Shown here: positions 1 through 9,161 of the stretch, one piece after another
Layout of the letters: each line of letters begins with the position of its first letter
Position numbering within the stretch: the first letter of the stretch is position 1
Source of the DNA: Scylla paramamosain
Taxonomy: Eukaryota; Arthropoda; Malacostraca; Decapoda; Portunidae
DNA length: 64,000 nt
Direction: 5' to 3'
NCBI RefSeq assembly: GCF_035594125.1
Contig: NW_026973740.1
Location: 293,501 to 357,500, forward strand
Program-made: the position numbers and the translations under genes
The notes under the pieces: model-generated
Told to the model about the DNA's origin: nothing
Database searches by the model: none
Seen by the model: the letters and a program-made list of their open reading frames with translations, nothing else

Positions 1-28
1 TACTACTACTACTACTACTACTACCACC
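1..28. repeat. (TAC)n microsatellite
   Basis: A short pure run of TAC trinucleotides opens the window and is cut by its edge. The following 29-278 is unique sequence with no gene I can support. Confidence 0.9.
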
Positions 29-278
29 TCCACCCCATGTTTATTGATGTGTCAATTAGGGGCTCCATTACTTGGAGGTCATTAGCCCCAGCTCCCGCTA
101 ATGACTGTGGCATCCAACCATATCTAATACTCTATAATATAAACATTAGTTGTTAACTATAAATTCATTCTACCTCTACTCTATCTAATCTTATGCCACT
201 CTCCACCACTGTAGCCTCGCAGTCGAGGCCTCCTAAGTCTGCAGGTATGGGAGTGGAATGCCTTGTCCCCCTGAGACA

Positions 279-535
<257 letters not shown>

Positions 536-566
536 CCCCTCCTCCTCCTGCTCCTACCCCCATCAA

Positions 567-588
567 TTTGTTGTTGTTGTTGTTGTTC

Positions 589-631
<43 letters not shown>

Positions 632-640
632 ATTAACAAG

Positions 641-714
<74 letters not shown>
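567..714. repeat. (TTG)n, (TTA)n and (GA)n microsatellites
   Basis: A short TTG run (567-586), a TTA run (588-631) and a long GA run (649-714) follow each other closely. No gene is visible between or inside them. Confidence 0.93.
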
Positions 715-717
<3 letters not shown>

Positions 718-837
718 CTTGTTCTTTTTTTATTATTAATCATGATATCTTCTCCGTTCTCTTCCTCTTCCTTTGTTCTCTTCCTCCTCTTCTCTTATAT
801 TCCTTTTTTTTATTACTTCCACTCATCCATTTACTGA

Positions 838-1368
838 CAGAGAGAGAGGAGAGGAGAGGAGAGGAGAGAAGGGAAGGGAAGAAAAGAGGAGAGGAAGGGA
901 AAAAGGGAAAAAGGGTGGGGAGGGGAGGAGAGGAGAAGAGAAGAGGGAAGAAGAGAAGAGGAGAGTAGGTGGAAAAAAGAGGAGGGGTGGGGAGGGAGTG
1001 GAGGAGAAAAAAGGAGAAGAGAGAAACGAAGAGAAGGGAGAAGGAGGAAGAGAAGAGGAAAGGAGAGAAGGGGTGTGTGGGGGAGGGGAGGGGAGGAGAA
1101 ATAAGAGGAGAGGAGAGGAAGGGTGGGGAGGTGAGGGGAGGGAAAAGGAAATAGAAAAGGGGAGGTGACAAGAGGGAAGAGGAGAGGAGGGGAATAGAGG
1201 AGAGGGGAGGGAGGAGGGGAGAGGAGGGAAAGAAGGGGAGAGAAGAGGAGAGAAGGGGAAAGGAAAAGAGGCATGGAGAAGAGAGGGGAGGGGGGGGGAA
1301 GGAAGAGAAGAGGAGAGGGGAGGAGAAGGGAGAAGAGGGGAGAGGAGAGGAGAGGAGAGAGAGAGCAG
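838..1368. repeat. Polypurine tract (G/A-rich, about 530 bp)
   Basis: Nearly every base on the plus strand is G or A, arranged as irregular GGAGA and GAAGA units, with only scattered pyrimidines (for example near 966, 1026, 1075-1079 and 1271). Open frames on either strand here are low-complexity artefacts (Arg/Glu/Gly-rich or Ser/Pro/Leu-rich). Homopurine tracts of this length are known to be able to form intramolecular triplexes. Confidence 0.92.
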
Positions 1369-1385
1369 TGTTGGCACACACTCAC

Positions 1386-1536
1386 TGGCGCTGTGTGGGC
1401 TGCAGGAGCTGTGCTATCTGGGCCGCCTCCTCCAGCAGCCTCTCGTCCACGCCAGACAACACGAGGAACACCCCTGGGCAGCCAGGCAGCCGTGTGGTGC
1501 ACGCCTGTGTCCTCACACCCATAGGGACGTGTAGGC
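1386..1536 (-). CDS. Candidate internal exon, leucine-rich-repeat-like protein
   Basis: GC-rich unique sequence surrounded by microsatellites. Read on the minus strand it is bounded by a good acceptor (ATTATTGCAG) and a good donor (CCA followed by GTGAGTG). In the frame that stays open it encodes a peptide containing [20 protein letters not shown], a leucine-spaced pattern like the strand-plus-helix repeats of ribonuclease-inhibitor-type LRR proteins. Its opening phase (two bases, GC) matches the one base left over by the candidate exon at 2606-2760, so the two join in frame. The donor leaves two bases, and no next exon could be matched. The product is unknown. It could also be a degenerate copy of a host exon. 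Confidence 0.35.
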
Positions 1537-1579
1537 CTGCAATAATGTACCATTCCTCTCAGTGTGTGTTGCAGGGACT

Positions 1580-1760
<181 letters not shown>

Positions 1761-1881
1761 GTGTATCCACACAACTAAATTCATATCCTGAGGTGAAGGA
1801 CAGACGGTTGCATTGACACAGCCTCGGAGGTGCCACTTGCTCAAATTACTAATGGTTTTATCTTATTTTTTGCCTGCTGTG

Positions 1882-2228
1882 GAGTATTACAGTGTGTTAT
1901 AACAAGACAAATGGCATTAAAAAGCACGTCATTTACCGACAAGCATTGCGCGACAACATTATTCCGGTGATTAAAAGTACTCCTGTAAAATGGTACGTGG
2001 CATTATCCCAGCGAGGCAGAAGGGTAGCAAATCCCAGCGACCTTGAAAACTGGTGAGTGATGATGCCACGTAGCATTTTACAGGAGAATTTGCCTCGCTG
2101 GGATGATGCCACGTACCATTTTACAGGAGCACTTTTAATAGCCGGAGTAATGTTGTCGTGCAATGCTTGTTGGTAAATTACCTGCTTTTTAATGCCACTT
2201 GTCTTATTATAACACGCTGTAATACTCA
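1882..2228. mobile_element. Foldback/MITE-like element with about 136-bp terminal inverted repeats
   Basis: The left end begins GAGTATTACAGTGTGTTATA. The right end, read on the other strand, begins GAGTATTACAGCGTGTTATA. The inverted match continues inward for about 136 bp with roughly a dozen mismatches, through the shared words TGGCATTAAAAAGCA, CAAGCATTG and CCTGTAAAATGGTACGTGG. The centre carries a partial direct duplication (GATGCCACGTA occurs twice). There is no coding capacity. No convincing target-site duplication is visible, so the superfamily cannot be assigned. The element lies inside the presumed intron between the two candidate LRR-like exons. Confidence 0.75.
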
Positions 2229-2232
2229 ACAC

Positions 2233-2235
<3 letters not shown>

Positions 2236-2316
<81 letters not shown>

Positions 2317-2339
2317 TAATAATAATAATAATAATAATA

Positions 2340-2376
<37 letters not shown>

Positions 2377-2411
2377 GAGCGAGAGAGAGAGAGAGAGAGA
2401 GAGAAAAAAAA

Positions 2412-2490
<79 letters not shown>

Positions 2491-2513
2491 CTACCACCAT
2501 AATAATAATAATG

Positions 2514-2547
<34 letters not shown>

Positions 2548-2569
2548 TAATAATAATAATAATAATAAC
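2236..2569. repeat. Compound microsatellite (TC)n-(TAA)n-(GA)n-A9T3-(TC)n-(TAA)n
   Basis: A TC run (2236-2312) is followed by a TAA run, a GA run (about 2380-2404), a short A9-TTT spacer, a second TC run (2416-2486) and a second TAA run. The GA run and the TC run across the spacer are inverted complements and could form a long perfect hairpin. Confidence 0.92.
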
Positions 2570-2605
2570 ACGCACAGGTGGTGCATCACAGCGTCACAGA
2601 CTCAC

Positions 2606-2760
2606 AGAGGATGTGTAGCCGAGGCAATGACACGTGGACGGCGCTGATGGCGGCCAGAACCTCTTGGGCGTCTTGGTCACACACGGCCAGGCTGAGCACC
2701 CCCAGGTCCCGCCACTCCTGCAGCAGCTGTGTGCCGGCACCACTTAAGTGACCCATGAAC
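2606..2760 (-). CDS. Candidate internal exon, leucine-rich-repeat-like protein
   Basis: GC-rich unique sequence. On the minus strand it reads through RFMGHLSGAGTQLLQEWRDL, then GVLSLAVCDQDAQEVLAAI and LPRLHILC without a stop, and ends at a strong donor (CATCCTCT followed by GTGAGTC). The pattern resembles a ribonuclease-inhibitor-type leucine-rich repeat, and its core resembles that of the exon at 1386-1536 (GVLSLAV against GVFLVLS). The acceptor side is less clear: AG dinucleotides at about 2761-2764 sit only about 10 bp from the breakpoint of the inverted duplication at 2772, so the 5' side of this exon may have lost its natural intron. The host gene is not identified. Confidence 0.38.
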
Positions 2761-2771
2761 CTCTCAAGGTT

Positions 2772-4650
2772 AATGAAAAGACAGGAATATATCTTTAGGA
2801 ATGTGTGTTTATGAGATTGTTAGGCACCAAAACGTTAAAATACATAGAAAGCTCCCAATACGGGAAAACAAATCAGTATTACGAAAAACGTGTCTTATGA
2901 GAGCTTTTCAGCTACATAAAGTACCAAAACGGTAAAACGTATGGAAAATGCTTTTTTTTTTTTGGAGAAACAGAATAACATTACTAAAATCAAATATTTT
3001 TAGTATTTCTTTAGCTTATTACGTAGAAAAAAGGAATGAAAAGTACTTTATATGAAGAAATGAAAAAAACACTACGAGAAACGTGTATTATGAGTGTTTT
3101 GAGCTTCATAGGTACCAAAAAAAAAAAAAGCATGAATAGCACCCTATACGGAAAAACAGGACAATATTTCTAAAAAGAGTATTTTGAAGGTATTTCACAC
3201 TATTAGGTGACAAAACGGAAAAAAATCCATAAAAAAAAAACATTCAATATGGGGAAAGGAAACAACATATCCAGAAACGTGTCTTTTGAATACTGATGTG
3301 CGTATTAGTTAACAAAACACTTAAAAACAAAAAAATCACTGTCTATAGGAACACAAGACAACATTACCAAAATTGTGTCTTTTGACCTATTTCCAAAAAG
3401 CTTAAAAAATGCAAAACGCCCTTTATGGAGAAACACAAGAGCATTACCAGAAACAAGCATTTTGCTTTTTTTATTTATTTTATCTTTCTCGTAAAAAATG
3501 CCAAAATCCAAGGGGAGTAATCTATACGGGGAAACGAAGGAACATTACGATAAGCGTGTATTATAAGAGTTTTTGAGCTTCTTAGGTATCATAATGCTAA
3601 AAGGCATGAATAGCACTCTATATGGAGAAACAGAATAATATTACCAAAAATGTGTATGTGTTAGGCATGGGTAAAGGAAACGAGATTTCTAAAAATATAT
3701 CTTTTAAGAGTTTATGAGCATGTTAGGCACCAAAACGCTAAAAATTATGGAAAGCACCGTATATGGGAATACAAAATAACATTACAAAAAACGTGTCTTT
3801 TGAGTGTTTTCGGCTACTTACGTACCAAAACGCTAAAAAAAAAAAATATAAAACATGAAAACACTCTTTTTTTACCAAAAACAAATATTGTGAGTGTTTA
3901 TTACATACATAAACGCCAACATATATGAAAAGTACTTTATATGATGAAATGAAAAGACATTACTAGAAATGATTGCTATAATAATTTTTAAGATTCTTAG
4001 GTACCACAATGGAAAAACGTATGAATAGTACTCTATATGGAGAAAGAGAAAATATTACGAAAAAGTTTATTTTCACACTGTTAGGTACCCAATCGCCAAA
4101 ATGTACACAAAACATTTGTATATGAGGAGAGGAAACGATATTTCCCGAAACATGTTTCTGAAGTGTTTATGAGCGGGTTAGGCACAAATTAATAAAGCAT
4201 GAAAAGCACCCTATATAGGAAAACAAAGCAACATTACCAAAAACCTATCTTTTCATTTTTTTTTTTTTTTTGAGCTACATAAGTACCAAAACGCTGAAAC
4301 GCTTCCAGAAAAATTCTTCATGGAAAAACAGTATAACTATCCCAAAAACGAGTATTTTGAATGTTTTTAGCTTGTTATGTAAAACAATGCAAAACTGCAC
4401 GCAAAGTACTCTGTGTGGGGAAACGAAAGGACATTACGAGAAAAGTGTTTTACATGAGTTTTTACATTTCTACGTACCATAATACTAAAATGCATGACAA
4501 GCATTTTAGTATTATGTAATATTAGTACAACAATATTACAAAAAAGGTGTTTTTTTTTTCACATTATCAGGTACTAAAACGCCGAAATGCGTGAAACAAA
4601 CGACTTTATCAGAAATGTGTCTTTTGAGTATTTATCAGCGTGCCATGTTG
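2772..4650 (-). repeat. Higher-order satellite array, reversed orientation
   Basis: Degenerate monomers of about 96 bp, in the reverse orientation to the main arrays downstream. On the minus strand the recurring words are GGTAATGTT, CCATATAG, GCGTTTTGGTACCTAAG and AAACACTC, with the five monomer types in the same order as elsewhere. No gene is present; short ORFs here are chance readings of the satellite. Confidence 0.88.
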
Positions 4651-4807
4651 CCCAAAATGTCTGTGTCAGCTGCAGGTTGAGGTTTCCCGTTAACCAAAAT
4701 AAATGAATAAAAGGAAAATGAAATAAATAAATATAAATAAACATAGAAAATAAAGTAATAGAAAGACATATGAGTAAATAGATTAAAATAAATAAATAAA
4801 TAAATAA
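4651..4807. repeat. AT-rich (AAAT)n-like simple sequence
   Basis: About 50 bp of unique sequence leads into imperfect AAAT/AAATA repeats. It separates the satellite from the 20-bp minisatellite. No gene is seen. Confidence 0.7.
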
Positions 4808-5182
4808 ACGATGCCGGTGCCGATAACGATGCGATTTTCACGATAACGAAGCGGATTTCACGATAACGATGCAGTTTTCACGATAACGATGCGATTTTCA
4901 ATAAGACGCGGGAATCAATTTAAACGAAGCGAGTTTCATAATAACGATGCGGTTTTCACGATAACGAAGCAATTTTCACGATAACAACGCGGGAATCACA
5001 TTAAACGAAGCGAGTTTCACGATAACGATGCGATTTTCACGATAACGAAGCGAGTTTCACGATAACGACGCGGGAATCACATTAAACGAAGCGAATTTCA
5101 CGATGACGACGCAGGAATCACATTAAACGAAGCGAGTTTTACGATGACGACGCGGGAATCGCATTAAACGAAGCGAGTTTTC
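4808..5182. repeat. 20-bp minisatellite
   Basis: Tandem units of about 20 bp based on CGATAACGAAGCGAGTTTCA, with variants (GATGCGATTTTCA and CGCGGGAATCACATTAAA). The second variant is regularly followed by AACGAAGCGAGTTT, giving a 40-bp dimeric period in the second half. It is CpG-rich compared with its surroundings. The inverted copy is at 29559-29933. Confidence 0.88.
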
Positions 5183-5214
5183 ACGAAGTGTGGGGACAGT
5201 GGCGCTGCAACCCT

Positions 5215-5531
5215 CCAGCCCCTCACACTGAACAAGAGGTCATCAGAAAGACAATTTTGACAAACTCACCAGTCACTGCCATGGAAGGCGCACTCTTCTC
5301 CCCAAAAGAGGTCCCTCGCATGGCAGTGTCTGGGGCATGATGGAGGCCAATTTACTCCTTTGTAGTTAGGTCCTGAACGCTAATTTTGATGAACTACTAC
5401 ACACAATTCACCAGACACTGTCACGGAAGGAGGAGCCCGTATCTCCCCATCAGGGCCCCAGTGGTGGCAGTATCTGGTGGTTGGTGCGTAGTGTTAACGA
5501 TGGCCTCTTGTTGGGTGTGAGGGGCTGGAAG
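5215..5531. mobile_element. Foldback element with nested inverted repeats
   Basis: The ends CCAGCCCCTCACACTGAAC and GTTGGGTGTGAGGGGCTGG are inverted complements over about 29 bp with few mismatches, including AACAAGAGG near each end. Inside are further inverted pairs: CACTGCCATGGAAGG against GCATGGCAGTG, and CCAGACACTGTCACGG with a TATCTGGTGG counterpart. There are no ORFs. It may be a MITE or a degenerate foldback transposon. The inverted copy is at 29210-29526. Confidence 0.6.
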
Positions 5532-6016
5532 TGGACGATCATATCTTAATAAGGAGGTAAAGGAGGAGCGGGACTTGCTGCCCGATCCCCGCCCTGGGCC
5601 CCGGCTGGAACCAGACAGCCGCCCTCCCCTCCAGTACGCTCCCCCTGTCCTCCACGGGCCGGAACGAATTTTGGATGGTAAGTTTCCGAATCGAGATTGA
5701 ATTTTGCGATGAATATTAAATCGTCGTCAGTACATGAGAAGTGGTGTTGGTTGACGCGAGAGAGAAAATCGGTTCATCAGTGAGGCGAGACGAGGTTGTA
5801 CCTCTGAGTGCCCTGCGTATCCCTGTGTCTCTCATAATAGCAATGATTTATTTAGGGCAATGACTTCAGCTTGCCTACAGTGCGCATTTGAGGCGAGTTA
5901 GAAATAAATAAATCTTGGACGATATTATATGTGATTTTTAGATACAGTCATCGCATAACACTATTGATAACATGTTGGAATTGACAGGAACCAGGACAAC
6001 CACCTGGCCCGGTATC

Positions 6017-6048
<32 letters not shown>

Positions 6049-6570
6049 CTTTCATTTCTTACCTACCTCCTTCCTTCCTCCCTCTTCCTTCCCTCCTTTC
6101 CTTTCTTCTTCTATATCCTCATTCATATATCTCTAGTATTTCTTCATTCCCTTCCCCCATTCTTCCTTTATCATCCATGAGATCCCTTCCTTCTTTCCCT
6201 TTGCTTCCTCTCCTCTTCCCCCATTCAAAGAAGGAAATCTCACGTGTCCTCCTTCCTTCCCCTTCTATTTTCTTTCCTCTTCACTTCAAACAAGTGGATT
6301 TCAAATTACCTTTTTTTCTTTCCTCTCTCTCTCTGCTCTCTCTCTCTCTAATGGCGGTGTAAACAAAGTGCAGGTGGTGTTGCTCTTTCTACTACTGTGG
6401 ATTATATGGGATGCAGAAGGCCGAGAAAGTCTCAAGAGGATCGACAGGTGTGTGGATATATATAGATGACGAGGAGCTAAATATGTTGTGAAGTGCCTTT
6501 TAGACTTAGTCGTATTTTAAGACTGAAAATTCAACCCTTCACACAAAGCCCTCCCTCGACTCGCTGGCCA
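5532..6570 (+). other. Non-repetitive stretch with a candidate 5' exon
   Basis: GC-rich sequence at about 5560-5673 ends at GGATG followed by GTAAGTTT, a near-consensus splice donor. It could be a first, non-coding exon with its promoter, either of a host gene or of the retrotransposon's own leader. A (CT)n run (6022-6048), pyrimidine-rich sequence to about 6350, and otherwise plain sequence follow. No ORF of interest is present. The inverted copy is at about 28171-29209 and differs by very few bases. Confidence 0.3.
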
Positions 6571-6587
6571 TTTTCTGCGCATGCGCA
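6571..6587 (+). promoter_or_regulatory. YY1-like plus NRF1-like motif pair upstream of ORF1
   Basis: GGCCATTTT (6567-6574, YY1 core on the minus strand as AAAATGGCC) is followed immediately by TGCGCATGCGCA (6576-6587), a perfect palindromic NRF1-type site. A TATATATA stretch lies near 6680, about 45 bp before the ORF1 start. Internal promoters of non-LTR elements are known to use YY1-type sites. That these act as the promoter of this element is inference. Confidence 0.35.
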
Positions 6588-6724
6588 CTGACCACTGACG
6601 CCGATGTCATGGTAACGGATAACCATACCTAGAAACCAGCGCACTGTGATAAACACACCACGCTGCTACCGTCTAACTATATATACATTACTAGATAAAG
6701 AGAGAGAATAGCACGGATATTAAT

Positions 6725-7851
6725 ATGACTGACTCCAACACTGAATTTCCAACAACACCTGAGATTAACGACAATATCAACATGACAGTCGATAATTCTT
6801 CAACAACAGCGGGGCAGGCTTCACAACATCCACCTGAGGCCTCCCTAGAGTTTCCAACTAGAGAGTTTCTGGACAAGAAATTCAGAAGACCTGACTTACA
6901 AAAATTATGTCGCGAACTGGGAATTACGAACATATGGACGAGTAAGAAAAACTTGATTGACATGATACTCAACAAATCACCACCATTACCCTCGTCCTCT
7001 GAAACAACACAGCAAAATACTACATCATCTGATGTCACACAGCCATCCTCTCCAAACACGGAGATAACGCACACGCCCCTTCACGATGACATCACTGAGA
7101 TGAACATTCAAGAAATTACCAAGAGTATCAAAACACTTGTGTCTAAATTAGAAATAAAGGACAAGGAAATTGATCTACTCAACACAGAAATGAAAACTGC
7201 TTACGCAACAATTGAGGTCCTCCAGAAACGAGTTACTGAGTTAGAACAGAGAGACAGTAACGAGAAGCACCACGCATCGGTAGTAACCCCCACACCGACT
7301 ACCAATTCCCTCCTCCTCGGTGATTCCAACTTAAGACATATTTTATGCTCTGATCTTGACAAGAACTGCCAGATAAAGACCATCACGGGTGCAAACATGG
7401 ATTTGTTGAGAAGCTGGGTTAATGAAAAATTAACTCAGACTCCCTCAATATGCGTAATATACAATGGCATAAACGACATACTTGAAGAGGAGTTGCCAGC
7501 AACGATACTTGACAACCTGGGATCCCTGATCAGTGAACTGAAGGACAAGAACAATGCCATGAAAATCTATGTATGCCAGGTAGTACCGATGCCGATGACT
7601 CAAGAAAATCTAACACACCTACTCAAAGTTTCGGGAGGCGAGAGACACACATCAATTACACACAATATGGTCAAAGAAGTTACTCTAATTCGTACAACTC
7701 TGAACTTTACAACAGGAAAAAGACTGGATGCTTTAATTGCGGCGAGTTCAATCATGTGCAAGCTAATTGTAGATTTGACCATAAAGTTCTATGTACCATA
7801 TGCCAACGTGTAGGTCACAAGAGTCGTTTGTGTGGGTATTACACCGCATAG
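6725..7851 (+). CDS. Retrotransposon ORF1 protein (SGNH-esterase-like and zinc knuckles), frameshifted
   Basis: The first frame runs from ATG at 6725 to 7813 (362 codons). Residues about 47-82 form a SAP/LEM-like helical pair (FRRPDLQKLCRELG). Residues 128-178 look like a coiled coil. Residues 195-285 carry the SGNH-hydrolase signatures GDSN (199-202) and NGIND (247-251), known in ORF1 proteins of CR1-type elements. The last part of this frame is meaningless. The real C-terminus lies in the next frame from about 7573 to the TAG at 7849-7851, with two CX2CX4HX4C zinc knuckles (CFNCGEFNHVQANC and CTICQRVGHKSRLC). A single-base shift near 7570-7600, or programmed frameshifting, must link them. 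ORF2 follows in the frame of the zinc knuckles after the TAG. An RNA-binding chaperone role is inferred from the family. Confidence 0.75.
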
Positions 7852-9161
7852 GGGAATGGCGAAGAAGATCCTGCCGCTGTAAAGAGTAATGGAGATTTTT
7901 TGACCATCGAACATTTAAACGCCCAGTCTTTGCAAAATAATCTTGATGAAGTGGCACTGTTTACCAAAGAGAAAAATATTGACATTTTATGTATCAGTGA
8001 GTCTTGGCTTCTTCCCCATACCCCGGATGTTTTCGTCAATTTACCAAATTATAACCTATTTCGATGTGACAGTGGACGTGGCGGTGTCTGTATCTACGTT
8101 AAGGATGTCTTGTCTGCAAACGTAATTGATTTAATGATTCCTAGGCAGACAGGCATTGAAGACATATGGGTAACGATACAGTGTCGCAAGTTACCAGCAA
8201 TTGTTGTTGGATGTATGTACCGAAATCCCAAAGCTCCGGCTGCTACCTTTGGGTATATACAGGATGTTTTAAGAATGGTTTGCATGAGAAATAAGGCGTC
8301 GTTTATTCTTGGTGACTTTAACGATAATTTATTTGCCAATGATAATAAGCTAAATAAGATCATAAGAAATAACAAATTAACTCAAGTAATAAATAAACCA
8401 ACGAGAGTTACTGCTACTTCATCAACATTGCTGGATCTTGTTATCACTAACAAACCTGACATTGTTAACTCATGGGATGTTGTTCCTCTAGAAATTGGAG
8501 ACCATGATCTCATTAGCATTACTGTTGACATAACTAAACCAAAGAGACCGTCTATTGTTCGATCATTTTCTCATCTCAGGAACTATTCCAAAGATGCTTT
8601 TTGTTTTAAACTTTTACAAAACACACAGTGTTTTAATGCAATAATGGATACTGATGATGTGAATACACAGGTTGATATTTTTACGGAGAATTTTATCAAA
8701 TGCTTAGATGACTGTGCTCCCTTTGTTACCAAGAGTATTACAAGATCGTTTGCACCATGGATGAATAATGAGATACGTGCAACGATGAGCCTTAGAAATA
8801 ATACTCGAAAAGAACTTAAATCTGACCGACATAACGTAACTTTACAGGAACAGTATAAGCAAGAAAAGAAACGCGTAAAGACATTAATTACAGAGGGCAG
8901 AGCAGAATATCACCATAAACAATTACAAGATGCCAAAGGTAACACCTCTAAGACCTGGAAAATCATTAAAGACATTGTTCCTGGCGGTAAAAACTCTAAT
9001 GGGCATAACTTTGAAAGCATAGCTAACAAAGCCAATGAATTTAATTTTCATTTTGCAAATGTCGGGAAGAAAACGTATGAACAAACACAAGAGTTCCTCC
9101 ATGGTGAAAATGTATCTGATGCAAATAATTTTAATGTAGCTTTAGGTGACGATGATCTTTT
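7852..9161 (+). pseudogene. Retrotransposon ORF2, endonuclease part only
   Basis: The frame opens directly after the ORF1 TAG and encodes an apurinic-like (EEP) endonuclease. It keeps the expected motifs LNAQSL, ISESWL, YRNP, LGDFND, LLDLVITN and GDHDLI. It is identical to the start of ORF2 in the right arm until 9161, then reads ten bases into satellite and stops at 9169-9171. The reverse transcriptase is missing, so the copy cannot retrotranspose alone. There is no clear ATG at the start; the first conserved residues (TIEHLNAQ) follow a TTG at 7900, which leaves the true start open. Confidence 0.85.

Larger units (their letters stand above)
2772..9161. repeat. Left arm of a 6.4-kb inverted repeat
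   Basis: This segment matches the reverse complement of 25580-31968. For most of the length, paired positions sum to 34741. The outer limit is the word AATGAAAAGACAGG and the inner limit is GATGATCTTTT. I saw only a handful of substitutions (for example near 4769, 5604, 5963 and 6309) plus a few small length differences in the satellite part. The 362-residue ORF1 frame and the shared part of ORF2 translate identically. Both ends of this arm break abruptly into unrelated sequence, whereas the right arm continues smoothly at both ends, so this arm looks like the derived copy. Confidence 0.93.
6560..9161 (+). mobile_element. Non-LTR retrotransposon, 3'-truncated copy in left arm
   Basis: Contains the leader, ORF1 and the endonuclease part of ORF2 of a Jockey/CR1-superfamily element, and stops at GATGATCTTTT in the linker before the reverse transcriptase. 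From 9162 the sequence is satellite. Loss of the 3' end is opposite to the usual 5' truncation of retrotransposition, so this truncation comes from the duplication breakpoint, not from insertion. The 5' limit of the element is not defined. Confidence 0.8.

Noticed and set aside
168..243. Possible terminal exon on the minus strand (LGGLDCEATVVESGIRLD) after a TGCAG acceptor
   Set aside because: Its phase does not fit the donor of the candidate exon at 1386-1536, and I see no family similarity.
4808..5182. CRISPR-like array
   Set aside because: The repeat is continuous and without unique spacers; it is a tandem minisatellite in animal DNA.
2772..9161. Reading the two identical ORF1 copies as independent proof of a conserved frameshift
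   Set aside because: Both copies come from one recent segmental duplication, so they count as one observation.
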